A stretch of 64,000 bases of DNA from Streptomyces fradiae (GTDB lineage Bacteria > Actinomycetota > Actinomycetes > Streptomycetales > Streptomycetaceae). Numbering within the stretch: position 1 is the stretch's first letter; each line of letters starts with the position of its first letter. The translations under genes and the position numbers were made by a program. The stretch is taken from the NCBI RefSeq assembly GCF_041270065.1, contig NZ_CP065958.1, forward strand, positions 992,001 through 1,056,000, read 5' to 3'. The notes beneath the pieces are model-generated. The model did not search any database and was not told the origin of the DNA. It was given only the letters and a program-made list of their open reading frames with translations. Positions 1-8,918 of this stretch are shown here, piece after piece.

Positions 1-1
1 G

Positions 2-532
2 CGCGACCTGGCCGCCGCGCGGGCCATGCACGACCGCTGCTCCGAGCGGACCCTGGCGCTGCGCTACCACGGCCCGGTCGGCGACGCCGACCGCTACCTC
101 GACCACCTGCTCAGCCCCCGGTTCGGCCGGACGCTCGCCGTGCAGACGGCCTCCGGCCGGGTCGTCGCCCTGGGCCATCTGCTGTGGGACGGCGACGAGA
201 CCGAGGTCGCCCTGCTCGTCGAGGACGAGTGGCAGCGGCGCGGCATCGGCTCCGAACTCCTCGGCCGTCTGGTGGCGCTCGCGGAGGAGGCCGGCTGCGA
301 CAGCGTCTACGCGGTGACCCAGTCCTCCAACACCGGCATGGTGGCCGCCATGCGGGCGCTGAACCTGCCCCTCGACTACCAGATCGAGGAGGGCACCCTG
401 GTCATCACCGCCCGCCTGGCCGGCCGCCCGGCGAGCGCCGCCGGCCCCCGGGCGGAGTCCGACGTGGCTACGCCCGCGCGGCCCGCTCCGGACTCCGCCG
501 GCTCTCCGACGGGGTGGCGGACCCGGCGCTGA
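2..532 (+). CDS. GNAT family N-acetyltransferase, 5' end cut off by window edge
   Basis: The reading frame is open to the first bases, so the first ATG at 26 is probably internal and the visible part is the C-terminal half of a larger acetyltransferase. The acetyl-CoA binding loop is seen as EWQRRGIG (Q/R-x-x-G-x-G type) followed by the helix ELLGRLVALAEEAG, and then a C-terminal strand and helix around TQSSNTGMVAAMRAL. The substrate cannot be read. The last 40 residues are an Ala/Pro-rich tail that runs 65 bases into the convergent trans-sulfuration gene. Confidence 0.8.
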   Translation, partial: RDLAAARAMHDRCSERTLALRYHGPVGDADRYLDHLLSPRFGRTLAVQTASGRVVALGHLLWDGDETEVALLVEDEWQRRGIGSELLGRLVALAEEAGCDSVYAVTQSSNTGMVAAMRALNLPLDYQIEEGTLVITARLAGRPASAAGPRAESDVATPARPAPDSAGSPTGWRTRR

Positions 533-1679
533 GCGCCTGTGTGAGGTCCCGCCACAGGTCCTCGACGTCCTCCAGGCCCACGGACATGCGCAGCAGCCGG
601 TCGCTGATGCCGCCGGTGCGCCGGTCCGAGGGATCGACGATGCGGTGGCTGATCGAGGCGGGGTGCTGGATGAGCGAGTCGACGCTGCCGAGGCTGACCG
701 CCGGCGTGATGAGCCGTACCGCGCCGATCACGTCGTGCGGGTCGCCGTACACCTCGAAGGCGATCATCGCCCCGCCGATCCGCGGATAGTGCACGCGCGC
801 GATCCGCGGGTCGCCGGCCAGCCGCCGGACCAGGTCGGCGGCGGTCGCCGAGGCGGCCCGTACCCGTACCGGAAGCGTGGACAGGCCGCGCAGCAGCAGA
901 TAGCCGGCCAGCGGGTGCAGCACGCCGCCGGTGGCGAAGCGCACCTGGCGCAGGGTACGGGCGAACTCCTCGTCGCAGGCGACGACACCGCCCATGACGT
1001 CGCCGTGACCCCCGAGGTACTTGGTGGCGCTGTGCAGCACGATCCGCGCGCCGAGCTCGGCGGGCCGCTGGAGCACCGGGGTGGCGAAGGTGTTGTCGAC
1101 CAGGAGCGGCACCTCGCCGCAGGAGTGGGCCAGGGCCCGGATGTCCACCTCGGCGAGGGTCGGGTTGGCCGGGGTCTCGACCATGACCAGGCCGGTGTCG
1201 GGCCGGATGGCGTCCGCGACGCCGGCCGGGTCGGTCCAGGTGACCTCGGTGCCGAGCAGTCCGGCGTTCAGCAGGTGGTCGCTGCAGCCGTACAGCGGGC
1301 GGACCGCCACCACGTGCCGCAGACCCTGACTCGCGCGGGCGAGCAGCACGGCGCTGAGCGCCGCCATGCCGCTGGCGAAGGCGACCGCGGCGTCGGTGCC
1401 CTCCAGGCGGGCAAGGGCGGTCTCGAAGCGCCCGGTGGTGGGGTTGTCCAGGCGGGCGTAGACCGGCGGGCCGTCCGGGAGGACGCCGGTGGTGGCGAAC
1501 GCGTCGATGCGGGCCGCCTCCGCCCGGGCGTCGCGGGACGGGTAGGTGGTGGACAGGTCGAGCGGCGGGGCGTGCAGACCGAGCTCGGCGAGGTCGTCGC
1601 GGCCGGCGTGCACGGCTTCGGTGGCGAGTGCCCGGGTGGGGGCGGACTCGGCGGAGGACGCATGGGCGTTCCTGGTCAT
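468..1679 (-). CDS. PLP-dependent trans-sulfuration enzyme (cystathionine gamma-lyase/synthase, methionine gamma-lyase family)
   Basis: A Cys/Met-metabolism PLP-dependent enzyme of fold type I, about 403 residues. The PLP lysine lies in LHSATKYLGGHGDVMGG. Upstream are TYPSRD, PVYARLDNPTT (phosphate and substrate binding) and the family sequence ETPANPTLAEVDI. Near the C-terminus SLGSVDSLIQHPASISH is the substrate-binding stretch typical of the family. ATG is possible at 1685 or 1679; neither has a clear ribosome site. It is transcribed divergently from an Lrp regulator 66 bases away, which probably controls it. Lyase, synthase or methioninase cannot be separated by eye; the pairing with Lrp favours amino-acid catabolism. 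Confidence 0.88.
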   Translation of the reverse strand: MTRNAHASSAESAPTRALATEAVHAGRDDLAELGLHAPPLDLSTTYPSRDARAEAARIDAFATTGVLPDGPPVYARLDNPTTGRFETALARLEGTDAAVAFASGMAALSAVLLARASQGLRHVVAVRPLYGCSDHLLNAGLLGTEVTWTDPAGVADAIRPDTGLVMVETPANPTLAEVDIRALAHSCGEVPLLVDNTFATPVLQRPAELGARIVLHSATKYLGGHGDVMGGVVACDEEFARTLRQVRFATGGVLHPLAGYLLLRGLSTLPVRVRAASATAADLVRRLAGDPRIARVHYPRIGGAMIAFEVYGDPHDVIGAVRLITPAVSLGSVDSLIQHPASISHRIVDPSDRRTGGISDRLLRMSVGLEDVEDLWRDLTQALSAGSATPSESRRSPERAARA

Positions 1680-1733
1680 GTCCATGCGGCGCACTCTGAA
1701 CGGATACCGCCGGGTAGCGGGAAATCGCCGTGC

Positions 1734-1745
1734 TACGTTCGGCCA
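1734..1745 (+). promoter_or_regulatory. Likely leaderless promoter of the first Lrp gene
   Basis: TACGTT at 1734-1739 fits a TANNNT -10 box and is followed by only six bases before the ATG at 1746. No ribosome site is present, so the transcript would begin at or next to the start codon, as is common in Streptomyces. Confidence 0.45.
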
Positions 1746-2243
1746 ATGGCTGATTCTGTCGTACTGGACCCGGTCGATCTGCACATTCTTCGCCTGCTGC
1801 AGAACGACGCCCGGACCACCTACCGGGAGCTCGCCGCCGAGGTGGGGGTGGCTCCGTCCACCTGTCTCGACCGAGTGGCACGGCTGCGCCGCACCGGCGT
1901 GATCCTCGGACACCGGCTACAGCTGAATCCGGCCAAACTCGGCCGGGGCCTGGAAGCGCTGCTGCTCGTCCAGGTGCGCCCGCACCGCCGGGAACTCATC
2001 GGGCCGTTCGTCGAACGGGTGCGCGCGCTGCCGGAGTCCCGGGCGCTGTTCCATCTCACCGGCCCCGACGACTACTTGGTCCACGTGGCCGTGGCGGACC
2101 CCGCCGACCTGCAACGACTCGTCCTGGACGCCTTCACCTCACGGCGCGAGGTGGCCCGCGTGGAGACCCGGCTGATCTTCCAGCAGTGGGAGTGCGGACC
2201 GCTGCTCCCGCCCGTCCCCGGCGCTCATTTGTCAGCCGACTGA
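1746..2243 (+). CDS. Lrp/AsnC family transcriptional regulator
   Basis: 165 residues. The N-terminal winged helix-turn-helix reads DPVDLHILRLLQNDARTTYRELAAEVGVAPSTCLDRVARLRRTGVI, the classic Lrp layout, followed by the RAM effector-binding domain (VQVRPH through HLTGPDDYLVHVAVAD). Such regulators form octamers or discs that sense amino acids. It faces the trans-sulfuration enzyme gene across a 66-base shared promoter region, so it is probably the local regulator of sulfur amino-acid breakdown. The ATG start is supported by the -10 box placed six bases before it. Confidence 0.92.
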   Translation: MADSVVLDPVDLHILRLLQNDARTTYRELAAEVGVAPSTCLDRVARLRRTGVILGHRLQLNPAKLGRGLEALLLVQVRPHRRELIGPFVERVRALPESRALFHLTGPDDYLVHVAVADPADLQRLVLDAFTSRREVARVETRLIFQQWECGPLLPPVPGAHLSAD

Positions 2244-2292
2244 GATCGATTGAGGGTGACGCGGGCCCCGTGCACGGGCCAGGATTGGCTCC

Positions 2293-4050
2293 ATGCCAGA
2301 GTCTTCCAGCACCGCTCTTCCCCGCCAGGTCGCCGACGACTACGTCGACGCGCTCATCGAACTCGACCCGATCACCGGCACGTTCCTGGGAGTCCGCGAG
2401 AGCGCCGGGCGCCTCCCCGACTTCTCCCCCGCCGGTCAGGAAGCCCTCGCCGACCTGGCGCGGCGCACGCTCGAACGGCTCGACACGGCGGAGCGGCAGG
2501 ACGGCGCCCAGGACGAGGCGGAGCAGCGCTGCGGCCGGCTGCTGCGCGAGCGGCTGACCGCCCAGCTCCAGGTGCACGAGGCGGACGAGGGCCTGTGCGC
2601 GGTGAGCAACCTGCGCTCGCCCGCGCACAGCGTGCGCCTCTCCTTCACCATGCTGCCGACGGCGACCGAGGCCGACTGGACGGCCGCCGCCGCCCGGCTG
2701 CGAGCCGTGCCGGCGGCTCTGGAGGGCTATCGCGCCTCGCTCACCCTGGGGCTCGAACGCGGCATGCGGGGCGGGCCGCGGGCCACGGCCACCTTCGTCG
2801 GGCAGCTCACCGAGTGGTCGGCCGGCGGCGGCACCGGCCCGGACGGCGCGCCGCGCGGCTGGTTCTCGGGCTTCGCGGCCGGCGCCGACACGGCGATCCG
2901 GGCGACCGGGCCGGACGGCGACGGTGACGGCGGGCTGCCGGACGGACTGCGGGCCGAGCTGACGGCGGCGGGCGCGGCGGCCGACGCGGCCGTGCTCGCG
3001 CTGCGGGACTGGATGCGCGACGTGTACGCGCCGGCGGTCGCCGACGCCCCGGACACCGTGGGCCGCGAGCGCTACCGCCGCTGGGCCCGCTTCTTCAACG
3101 GCACCGACCTGGACCTCGACCAGGCCTACGCGTACGGCTGGTCCGAATACCACCGCCTGCTCGGCGAGATGCGGCACGAGGCCGACCGGATCCTGCCCGG
3201 CTCCGACCCGTGGGAGGCGCTGGCCCACCTCGACGTGCACGGTGCGCACATCGAGGGCGTGGACGCGGTGCAGGACTGGTTGCAGGGCCTGATGGACGAG
3301 GCGATCGACGCGCTGGACGGCACGCACTTCGAACTCGCCGACCGGGTGCGGCGGGTGGAGTCCCGGATCGCTCCGCCCGGCGGCGCCGCCGCCCCGTACT
3401 ACACCGGCCCGTCGGAGGACTTCTCGCGCCCCGGTCGCACCTGGCTGCCGGTGGACGGACAGCACCGCTTCCCGGTGTACGACCTGGTGTCGACCTGGTA
3501 CCACGAGGGCGTGCCGGGCCATCACCTGCAGATCGCCCAGTGGGTGCACGTGGCCGACCGGCTCTCCCGCTACCAGGCGACGATCGGCAAGGTCAGCGCC
3601 AACACCGAGGGCTGGGCGCTCTACGCGGAGCGGCTGATGGACGAGCTGGGCTTCCTGGGCGACGCGGAGAAGCGGCTCGGCTATCTGGACGCGCAGATGA
3701 TGCGGGCCTGCCGGGTGATCGTGGACATCGGCATGCACCTGGGCCTGGAGATCCCGGCGGACTCGACGTTCCACCCGGGCGAGCGGTGGACGCCGGCGCT
3801 CGCGCAGGAGTTCTTCCAGCGGCACAGCAGCCGGCCGCCGGCCTTCGTGGAGAGCGAGATGACCCGCTATCTGTCAGTGCCGGCCCAGGCCATCGGCTAC
3901 AAGCTGGGCGAGCGGGCCTGGCTGCTCGGCCGCGCCAACGCCCGCGCCAAGCACGGCGACGCGTTCGACGCGAAGGCCTGGCACATGGCGGCCCTGTCGC
4001 AGGGCCCGCTGGGGCTCGACGACCTGGTGGACGAGATCTCCCGGCTCTGA
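2293..4050 (+). CDS. DUF885 family metallopeptidase-like protein
   Basis: 585 residues of the DUF885 family, predicted cytoplasmic because no signal peptide is visible. The probable zinc site is YHEGVPGHHLQ (His404, Glu405, His410), with a likely third ligand in NTEGWALYAE (Glu439). The C-terminal helix set around PAQAIGYKLGERAWL is typical of the family. DUF885 proteins resemble gluzincin peptidases; the substrate is unknown. CAGGAT followed by seven bases before ATG suggests another leaderless start. It stands alone, with a hairpin terminator after it. Confidence 0.87.
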   Translation: MPESSSTALPRQVADDYVDALIELDPITGTFLGVRESAGRLPDFSPAGQEALADLARRTLERLDTAERQDGAQDEAEQRCGRLLRERLTAQLQVHEADEGLCAVSNLRSPAHSVRLSFTMLPTATEADWTAAAARLRAVPAALEGYRASLTLGLERGMRGGPRATATFVGQLTEWSAGGGTGPDGAPRGWFSGFAAGADTAIRATGPDGDGDGGLPDGLRAELTAAGAAADAAVLALRDWMRDVYAPAVADAPDTVGRERYRRWARFFNGTDLDLDQAYAYGWSEYHRLLGEMRHEADRILPGSDPWEALAHLDVHGAHIEGVDAVQDWLQGLMDEAIDALDGTHFELADRVRRVESRIAPPGGAAAPYYTGPSEDFSRPGRTWLPVDGQHRFPVYDLVSTWYHEGVPGHHLQIAQWVHVADRLSRYQATIGKVSANTEGWALYAERLMDELGFLGDAEKRLGYLDAQMMRACRVIVDIGMHLGLEIPADSTFHPGERWTPALAQEFFQRHSSRPPAFVESEMTRYLSVPAQAIGYKLGERAWLLGRANARAKHGDAFDAKAWHMAALSQGPLGLDDLVDEISRL

Positions 4051-4093
4051 GCGCGGCGCGGGCGCGGAAGCCGGGCGGCCGGACTGTGAGATA

Positions 4094-4121
4094 CCCCCGG
4101 GAGGACTTGAACTCCCGGGGG
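4094..4121 (+). terminator. Stem-loop terminator after the DUF885 gene
   Basis: Perfect 10-bp inverted repeat, CCCCCGGGAG at 4094-4103 and CTCCCGGGGG at 4112-4121, with an 8-base loop and TTT after it. It lies 43 bases past the DUF885 stop and 21 bases before the next ATG, so it could also sit in the leader of the second Lrp gene. Confidence 0.6.
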
Positions 4122-4142
4122 TTTCCCTGCAAGGTCACGCCC

Positions 4143-4592
4143 ATGACCAGCGGATACATCCCGGACGCCACGGACTGGCGGATCCTCGACGCCCTCCAGG
4201 CCCAGGGCCGGGCCAGCTTCGCCGAGCTCGCGCGGGCCGTGTCCATGTCCGCGTCGGCGGTGACCGAACGCGTGCGGCGCCTGGAGGAGGCGGGGGTGAT
4301 CGCCGGGTACACGGCGATCGTCGACCAGGAGCGGCTCGGGCTTCCGATCCTCGCCTTCGTCCGGCTGCGCTACCCCAACGGCAACTACAAGCCCTTCCAC
4401 GACCTGATCGCCGCCACCCCCGAGGTGCTTGAGGCGCACCATGTGACGGGCGACGACTGCTTCGTCCTGAAGGTCGCCGCCCGCTCCATGCGGCATCTGG
4501 AGGAGGTCTCCGGGAAGATCGGCGCGCTCGGCTCGGTCACGACGAGCGTCGTCTACTCCTCGCCGCTCCCCCAACGCCCGATCAGCCGCTGA
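4143..4592 (+). CDS. Lrp/AsnC family transcriptional regulator
   Basis: 149 residues. The helix-turn-helix DATDWRILDALQAQGRASFAELARAVSMSASAVTERVRRLEEAGVI is followed by a ligand-binding half containing HHVTGDDCFVLKVAA. Its divergent partner is not evident: the upstream gene is co-oriented and separated by a hairpin. Its 3' end overlaps the convergent sbcC gene by 11 bases. The regulated target is unknown. Confidence 0.9.
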   Translation: MTSGYIPDATDWRILDALQAQGRASFAELARAVSMSASAVTERVRRLEEAGVIAGYTAIVDQERLGLPILAFVRLRYPNGNYKPFHDLIAATPEVLEAHHVTGDDCFVLKVAARSMRHLEEVSGKIGALGSVTTSVVYSSPLPQRPISR

Positions 4593-7500
4593 GCGCGTCG
4601 CCGCCCGTGCGCAGGCGCACGGCCGAGCCGTCCCGGGCCTTGGTGACCTCCAGCTGGGCCGGGATGCGGCGGCGCAGGTCGCCGACGTGGCTGACGATGC
4701 CGACGCTGCGGTCCCGTTCGCGCAGGGAGTCCAGCACGTCCAGGACCTCGTCGAGGGTCTGGTCGTCGAGGCTGCCGAAGCCCTCGTCGATGAAGAGGGT
4801 GTCGAGGCGGACGCCGCCGGCCTCGTCGGTGACGACGTCGGCGAGGCCGAGCGCCAGCGCGAGAGAGGCGAAGAAGGTCTCGCCGCCGGACAGGGTCGCG
4901 GTGTCCCGCTCGTTGCCGGTCCAGGCGTCGACCACGTGCAGGCCGAGTCCGGCCCGCCGGCCGCCGCTGCGGGCGTCGGAGTGGACCAGGGTGTAGCGCC
5001 CGGAGGACATCCGCTGCAGCCGGGCCGTGGCGGCGGCCGCGACCTGCTCCAGGCGGGCCGCGAGCACGTAGGACTCCAGGCGCATCTTGCGCTCGTTCTC
5101 GGCGGAGGTCCCGGCGGCGAGTCCGGCGAGCCGCGCCACTCGCTCGTACTCCTCGCGCAGCGGCCCGAGCCGCCGCACCTCCTCGTCGGCCCGCCCGGAC
5201 AGCCGGTCAAGCGCCTCGCACCGCTCCGTTACGGCGGAGAGCACGGTGGCGGCCTCGCGCAGCGCCCGCTCGGCGTGGCTGTGCGCGGCGCCGGCGGCGG
5301 CCGGGTCGGCCGGCGGGAGCGCGGCGGCGGCCGCGGTGGCCTCGTCACCGAGCCGGTCGGCGACGACCGCGGCCTCCGACCGCCAGGCGTCGACGCGCTG
5401 TTGGAAGCTGCGCCGGGCGGGCTCGTCGAGGAGCGCCGCGGCCGCCTCCGCCGGGGTCGCGAACCCGGCCCGGAACGCGGCGTCGGCCAGCCGGTCGTCG
5501 GCGTCCTTCAGGCCGCGCGCGGCGACCTCGGCGCTGCGCACCGCCTCGGCGGCCCCGGTCAGCAGTCCGATCCGCCGCTCCAGGAGCGTGGCGTACTCGG
5601 CGACGCTGCCCGACTCCCCTCGCGAGGCCGCCACTTCGGCCTCCAGATCCGCCTGCTGCTGCTCCAGCGCCTCCCGCCGCGCCGCCCGCGCCGCCACCCG
5701 CCGCTCGGCCTCCCGCTGCGCGGCGACCCGCTCCTCGTGCTCCCGCTCGGCCCCGCCCAGTGCCTCCCGCGCGGCATGCGTCTGCCCGGCGAGCGCGTGC
5801 GCCTCGGCGTGGGCGCGGGAGAGCTCGTCCACGAGCCGGGTGAGGTCGGCGACGGCGGGCTCGGCGGCGGAGCCGCCGTCGGCATCGGCGTCGTCCGTCC
5901 CCGCCAGCGCCTCCTTCCGTGCCGCCTCCCAGGCCTCCGCCGTCGCCGCCGCGCCCGTCTCCGCCGCCGTGCGGGCCTCGTCGGCCCGGGTGTAGGCGGC
6001 GTAGGCGGCGTCTTCGGCGGTGCGGTCGACGTGGTCGGCGGTGGTGCGGGCCGGGGCGGGGTGGGTGGCGGAGCCGCAGACCTGGCAGGGGGCGCCGGGG
6101 GTGAGGGCGGCGGCGAGTTCGGCCGCGATGCCGTGCAGGCGGCGGGACTTGACGTCGAGCCAGTGTTCGTGGGCGTCGTTGCGGTGCTCGCGGGCGGCGG
6201 TCAGCCGGTCGCGGGCGGTGGTGAGTTCGGCGGCGAGGGCGTCGCGGCGGCGGGCGGCGGCGAGACGGCGGCGGGCCGGTTCGAGGCGGCCGGCGAGCTG
6301 TTCGGCGCGGGCGGTGGCGTCCTGGGCGGCCTCGGCGTGCCGCTTGAGGCCCTCGCGGCGGGCGTCCCAGCCGGCGAGCCAGGCGGCGGCGTCCTGGAGG
6401 AACTCCTCGTCGGCGCGGGCCTCGCGGTCCAGGACGGCGCGCTCGGCGGCGAGTTCGGCGCCACGCTGCTCGGCGCGGCGGGCCGCCTCCAGGCCGCCGA
6501 GCTCCTCGCGCAGCCGGCGCTCGACGGCGGAGAGCTGTTCGGTGCCGGCGTCGCCGAGGTCGGGCGGCAGTATGGCGCGGGCACGGTCGCGGGCGGCGTC
6601 GGCGGTGCGGTGGGCGCGCTCGGCGTCCTCGCGCAGGGCGAGCGCGGGGGCGACCCGGTCGGCCTTGAGGGAGCGGTCGAGGGCCTGCTGCCATCGCTCG
6701 CACTCGGGTCGGCGGGCGGCGAGCTCGTCCTGGCGGCGGAGCGCGTCGGCGTGCCGGGCCTGCCGGTCGGCGAGCTCTCGGGCCGCGTCGAACGCGGCGC
6801 GCGCGCCGGCCTGGCGCTCCTCGGCGGCGGCGAGCCGGATCCGGGCGATGTCGAGGGCTTCGCGGGCCTCGCTGCGGGCGAGCGCGGCGCGGGTCTGGAC
6901 GGCCTCGGCGAGGCCGGGTTCGCCGGGGCGCTCCTCTACGGGGGCGGCGGCGGGCGATCCGGGGCCGGCGGCCTCGGCCATCCGGTGGGCGAGGGCGAGC
7001 AGCCGCTCGTCGCCGGCGCCGACCTCCCGCTCGGCGGCCTTGCGGAGCTCGGCGAGCCGGTCCTCGACGGCGGCGAAGCGGCGGGTGTCGAAGAGCCGGC
7101 CGAGGAGCTTTCCGCGGGCCTCGGCGTCGGCGCGCAGGAAGCGTGCGAAGTCGCCCTGGGGCAGCAGCACGACCTGGCAGAACTGGTCGCGGCTCATGCC
7201 GAGGAGCTGGGTGATCTCCTCGCCGATCTCCTGGTGGGACTTGCTGAGCCCCTTCCAGGTGCCGGTCCCGGCGTCGTACTCGCGCAGCGTGCTCTGGGCC
7301 TTCTCCGTGGTGAAGCCGCCGCCGCGCTTCTTGGGGCGCGGCTGCGCCGGGCTCCTGGTGATCTCCAGGCGCCGCTCCCCCACGGTGAGTTCGAGGGTGA
7401 CCTCGGTGGGGGTGCCGCTCGGCGCGTGGTCGCTGCGCAGCACGGACCCGGGGCTCTGGCGGGCGCCGGGGACGGAGCCGTACAGCGCGAAGCAGACCGC

Positions 7501-7638
7501 GTCGAGGACGGAGGTCTTGCCGGCGCCGGTGGGTCCGTGGAGCAGGAAGAGGCCGGCCGACGACAGGGTGTCGAAGTCGATCTCCTGGGCGGTGCCGAAC
7601 GGGCCGAAGGCGGTGACGACGAGGCGGTGGAGTCTCAC
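4582..7638 (-). CDS. sbcC: Exonuclease subunit SbcC (Rad50-like SMC ATPase)
   Basis: About 1018 residues. The start is GTG at 7638, which overlaps the sbcD stop as GTGA. Walker A is LLHGPTGAGKTSVLDAVCFALYG near residue 33; two long Ala/Glu/Arg-rich coiled-coil arms flank a CQVCGSATHP zinc hook near the middle; the C-terminal half has TLSGGETFFASLALALGLADVV (ABC signature) and TLFIDEGFGSLDD (Walker B). With SbcD it forms the Mre11-Rad50-like complex that cuts hairpins and protein-blocked DNA ends. The low-complexity coiled coil produces long antisense open frames that are not genes. Confidence 0.96.
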   Translation of the reverse strand: MRLHRLVVTAFGPFGTAQEIDFDTLSSAGLFLLHGPTGAGKTSVLDAVCFALYGSVPGARQSPGSVLRSDHAPSGTPTEVTLELTVGERRLEITRSPAQPRPKKRGGGFTTEKAQSTLREYDAGTGTWKGLSKSHQEIGEEITQLLGMSRDQFCQVVLLPQGDFARFLRADAEARGKLLGRLFDTRRFAAVEDRLAELRKAAEREVGAGDERLLALAHRMAEAAGPGSPAAAPVEERPGEPGLAEAVQTRAALARSEAREALDIARIRLAAAEERQAGARAAFDAARELADRQARHADALRRQDELAARRPECERWQQALDRSLKADRVAPALALREDAERAHRTADAARDRARAILPPDLGDAGTEQLSAVERRLREELGGLEAARRAEQRGAELAAERAVLDREARADEEFLQDAAAWLAGWDARREGLKRHAEAAQDATARAEQLAGRLEPARRRLAAARRRDALAAELTTARDRLTAAREHRNDAHEHWLDVKSRRLHGIAAELAAALTPGAPCQVCGSATHPAPARTTADHVDRTAEDAAYAAYTRADEARTAAETGAAATAEAWEAARKEALAGTDDADADGGSAAEPAVADLTRLVDELSRAHAEAHALAGQTHAAREALGGAEREHEERVAAQREAERRVAARAARREALEQQQADLEAEVAASRGESGSVAEYATLLERRIGLLTGAAEAVRSAEVAARGLKDADDRLADAAFRAGFATPAEAAAALLDEPARRSFQQRVDAWRSEAAVVADRLGDEATAAAAALPPADPAAAGAAHSHAERALREAATVLSAVTERCEALDRLSGRADEEVRRLGPLREEYERVARLAGLAAGTSAENERKMRLESYVLAARLEQVAAAATARLQRMSSGRYTLVHSDARSGGRRAGLGLHVVDAWTGNERDTATLSGGETFFASLALALGLADVVTDEAGGVRLDTLFIDEGFGSLDDQTLDEVLDVLDSLRERDRSVGIVSHVGDLRRRIPAQLEVTKARDGSAVRLRTGGDALSG

Positions 7639-8810
7639 CGGCCCACCTCGCGCTCGCGGCGGGCCGAGTCGACCCGGACGTCGTCGAAGGCGCCGTACAG
7701 CACGCCGCGTTCGGCGCTGTCGGGGCCGGCGCCGCCGCGTACGTGGGCCACGAAGTCCTCCGCGATCTGCTGGTCGCTGCGGTCGCGCAGCCGGGTGGCG
7801 TAGGAGAGGGCGGGGTCGTCGTCCGTGCGCTCGGGGTCGAAGACCAGGTGGAGGGCGTGCGGGAAGCGCTCGGCGAGCCGGGCCATGGGTTCGGCGGGGC
7901 GCACCGGGTCGGTGAGGGTGGCCTCGATCCAGGAGTCCTCGTGGCGGGCGAGGCCGGGGTCGGCGAGCAGGTCGTCGAGGCGGCCGCGGATCCGGGCGAG
8001 CGGGCGCGGCACGGGGCAGTCGATCCGCTCGGCGGTGTCCACGGCGCCGTCCGGGCCGAGGTCGATCAGCCACATGGTCTTGCGGTGGTCGGTCTCGGAG
8101 AAGGAGTAGGCGAGCGGGGAGCCGGAATAGCGCACCCGCTCGGTGAGGGTCTGGCTGCCGTGGAGGTGGCCGAGGGCCACGTAGTCGACGCCGTCGAAGA
8201 CTCCGGCGGGGACGGCGGCGACGCCGCCGACAGTGATGTCGCGCTCGCTGTCGCTGGCCTCGCCGCCGGCCACGAAGGCGTGCGCGAGGACGACGGAGCG
8301 GGTGCCGTCGGGGCGGGTGGCGAGGTCGGCGCGGACCCGGTCCATGGCGGCGCCGAGGACCGCCTCGTGTCCGGCCTTGGCGGCGCCGAACTGCTCGCGC
8401 ACCAGGGCCGGTTCGAGGTAGGGCAGGCCGTAGAGGGCGACGTCGCCGTGGGCGTCGGCGAGCAGCACGGGGGTGCCGGCGCCGGCGGGGTCGGTGCGCA
8501 GATGGATGCCGGCGCGCTGGATGAGGCCGGCGGCGACGCCGAGGCGGCGGGCCGAGTCGTGGTTGCCGGAGATCATCACGGTGGGCACGCCCGCCTCGGC
8601 GAGGCGGTGCAGGGCGGCGTCGAAGAGCTCGACGGCGGCGAGCGGCGGCACGGCGCGGTCGTAGACGTCGCCGGCGACGAGCACCGCGTCCACCTCGCGC
8701 TCGCGCACGGTCGCCACCAGGTGGTCGAGGAACGCGGCCTGGGCGTCGAGCAGGGCGACCCGGTGGAACGAGCGTCCCAGGTGCCAGTCCGACGTGTGCA
8801 GAAGCCTCAT
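7635..8810 (-). CDS. sbcD: Exonuclease subunit SbcD (Mre11-like nuclease)
   Basis: 391 residues beginning MRLLHTSDWHLGRSFH. The metallophosphoesterase motifs are DWHLG, VLVAGDVYDRA, ISGNHDSARRL, VLAHAFV and ALGHLHG, giving the two-metal nuclease centre. It is the first gene of a two-gene operon with sbcC, translationally coupled through a 4-base overlap. The product is the nuclease of the SbcCD complex in double-strand break and hairpin processing. Confidence 0.96.
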   Translation of the reverse strand: MRLLHTSDWHLGRSFHRVALLDAQAAFLDHLVATVREREVDAVLVAGDVYDRAVPPLAAVELFDAALHRLAEAGVPTVMISGNHDSARRLGVAAGLIQRAGIHLRTDPAGAGTPVLLADAHGDVALYGLPYLEPALVREQFGAAKAGHEAVLGAAMDRVRADLATRPDGTRSVVLAHAFVAGGEASDSERDITVGGVAAVPAGVFDGVDYVALGHLHGSQTLTERVRYSGSPLAYSFSETDHRKTMWLIDLGPDGAVDTAERIDCPVPRPLARIRGRLDDLLADPGLARHEDSWIEATLTDPVRPAEPMARLAERFPHALHLVFDPERTDDDPALSYATRLRDRSDQQIAEDFVAHVRGGAGPDSAERGVLYGAFDDVRVDSARREREVGR

Positions 8811-8918
8811 GATCCCTGAGCGTATCGGTGGGGTGTGACAGACCCGGCCGGAACGGCGAAAGGGGTACGGAGCGGGTACGGGCGCACGCCTCGGCCCGGG
8901 TGCCCGTACGGGTGCCGG

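Noticed and set aside
4094..4124. tRNA-like T-arm sequence
   Set aside because: GACTTGAACTCCC suggested a tRNA end, but no acceptor, D or anticodon arms flank it; it is a simple hairpin.
4687..7803. A 1038-codon frame antisense to sbcC
   Set aside because: Composed of Gly/Glu/Val runs mirroring the coiled-coil of sbcC; no domain is recognisable.
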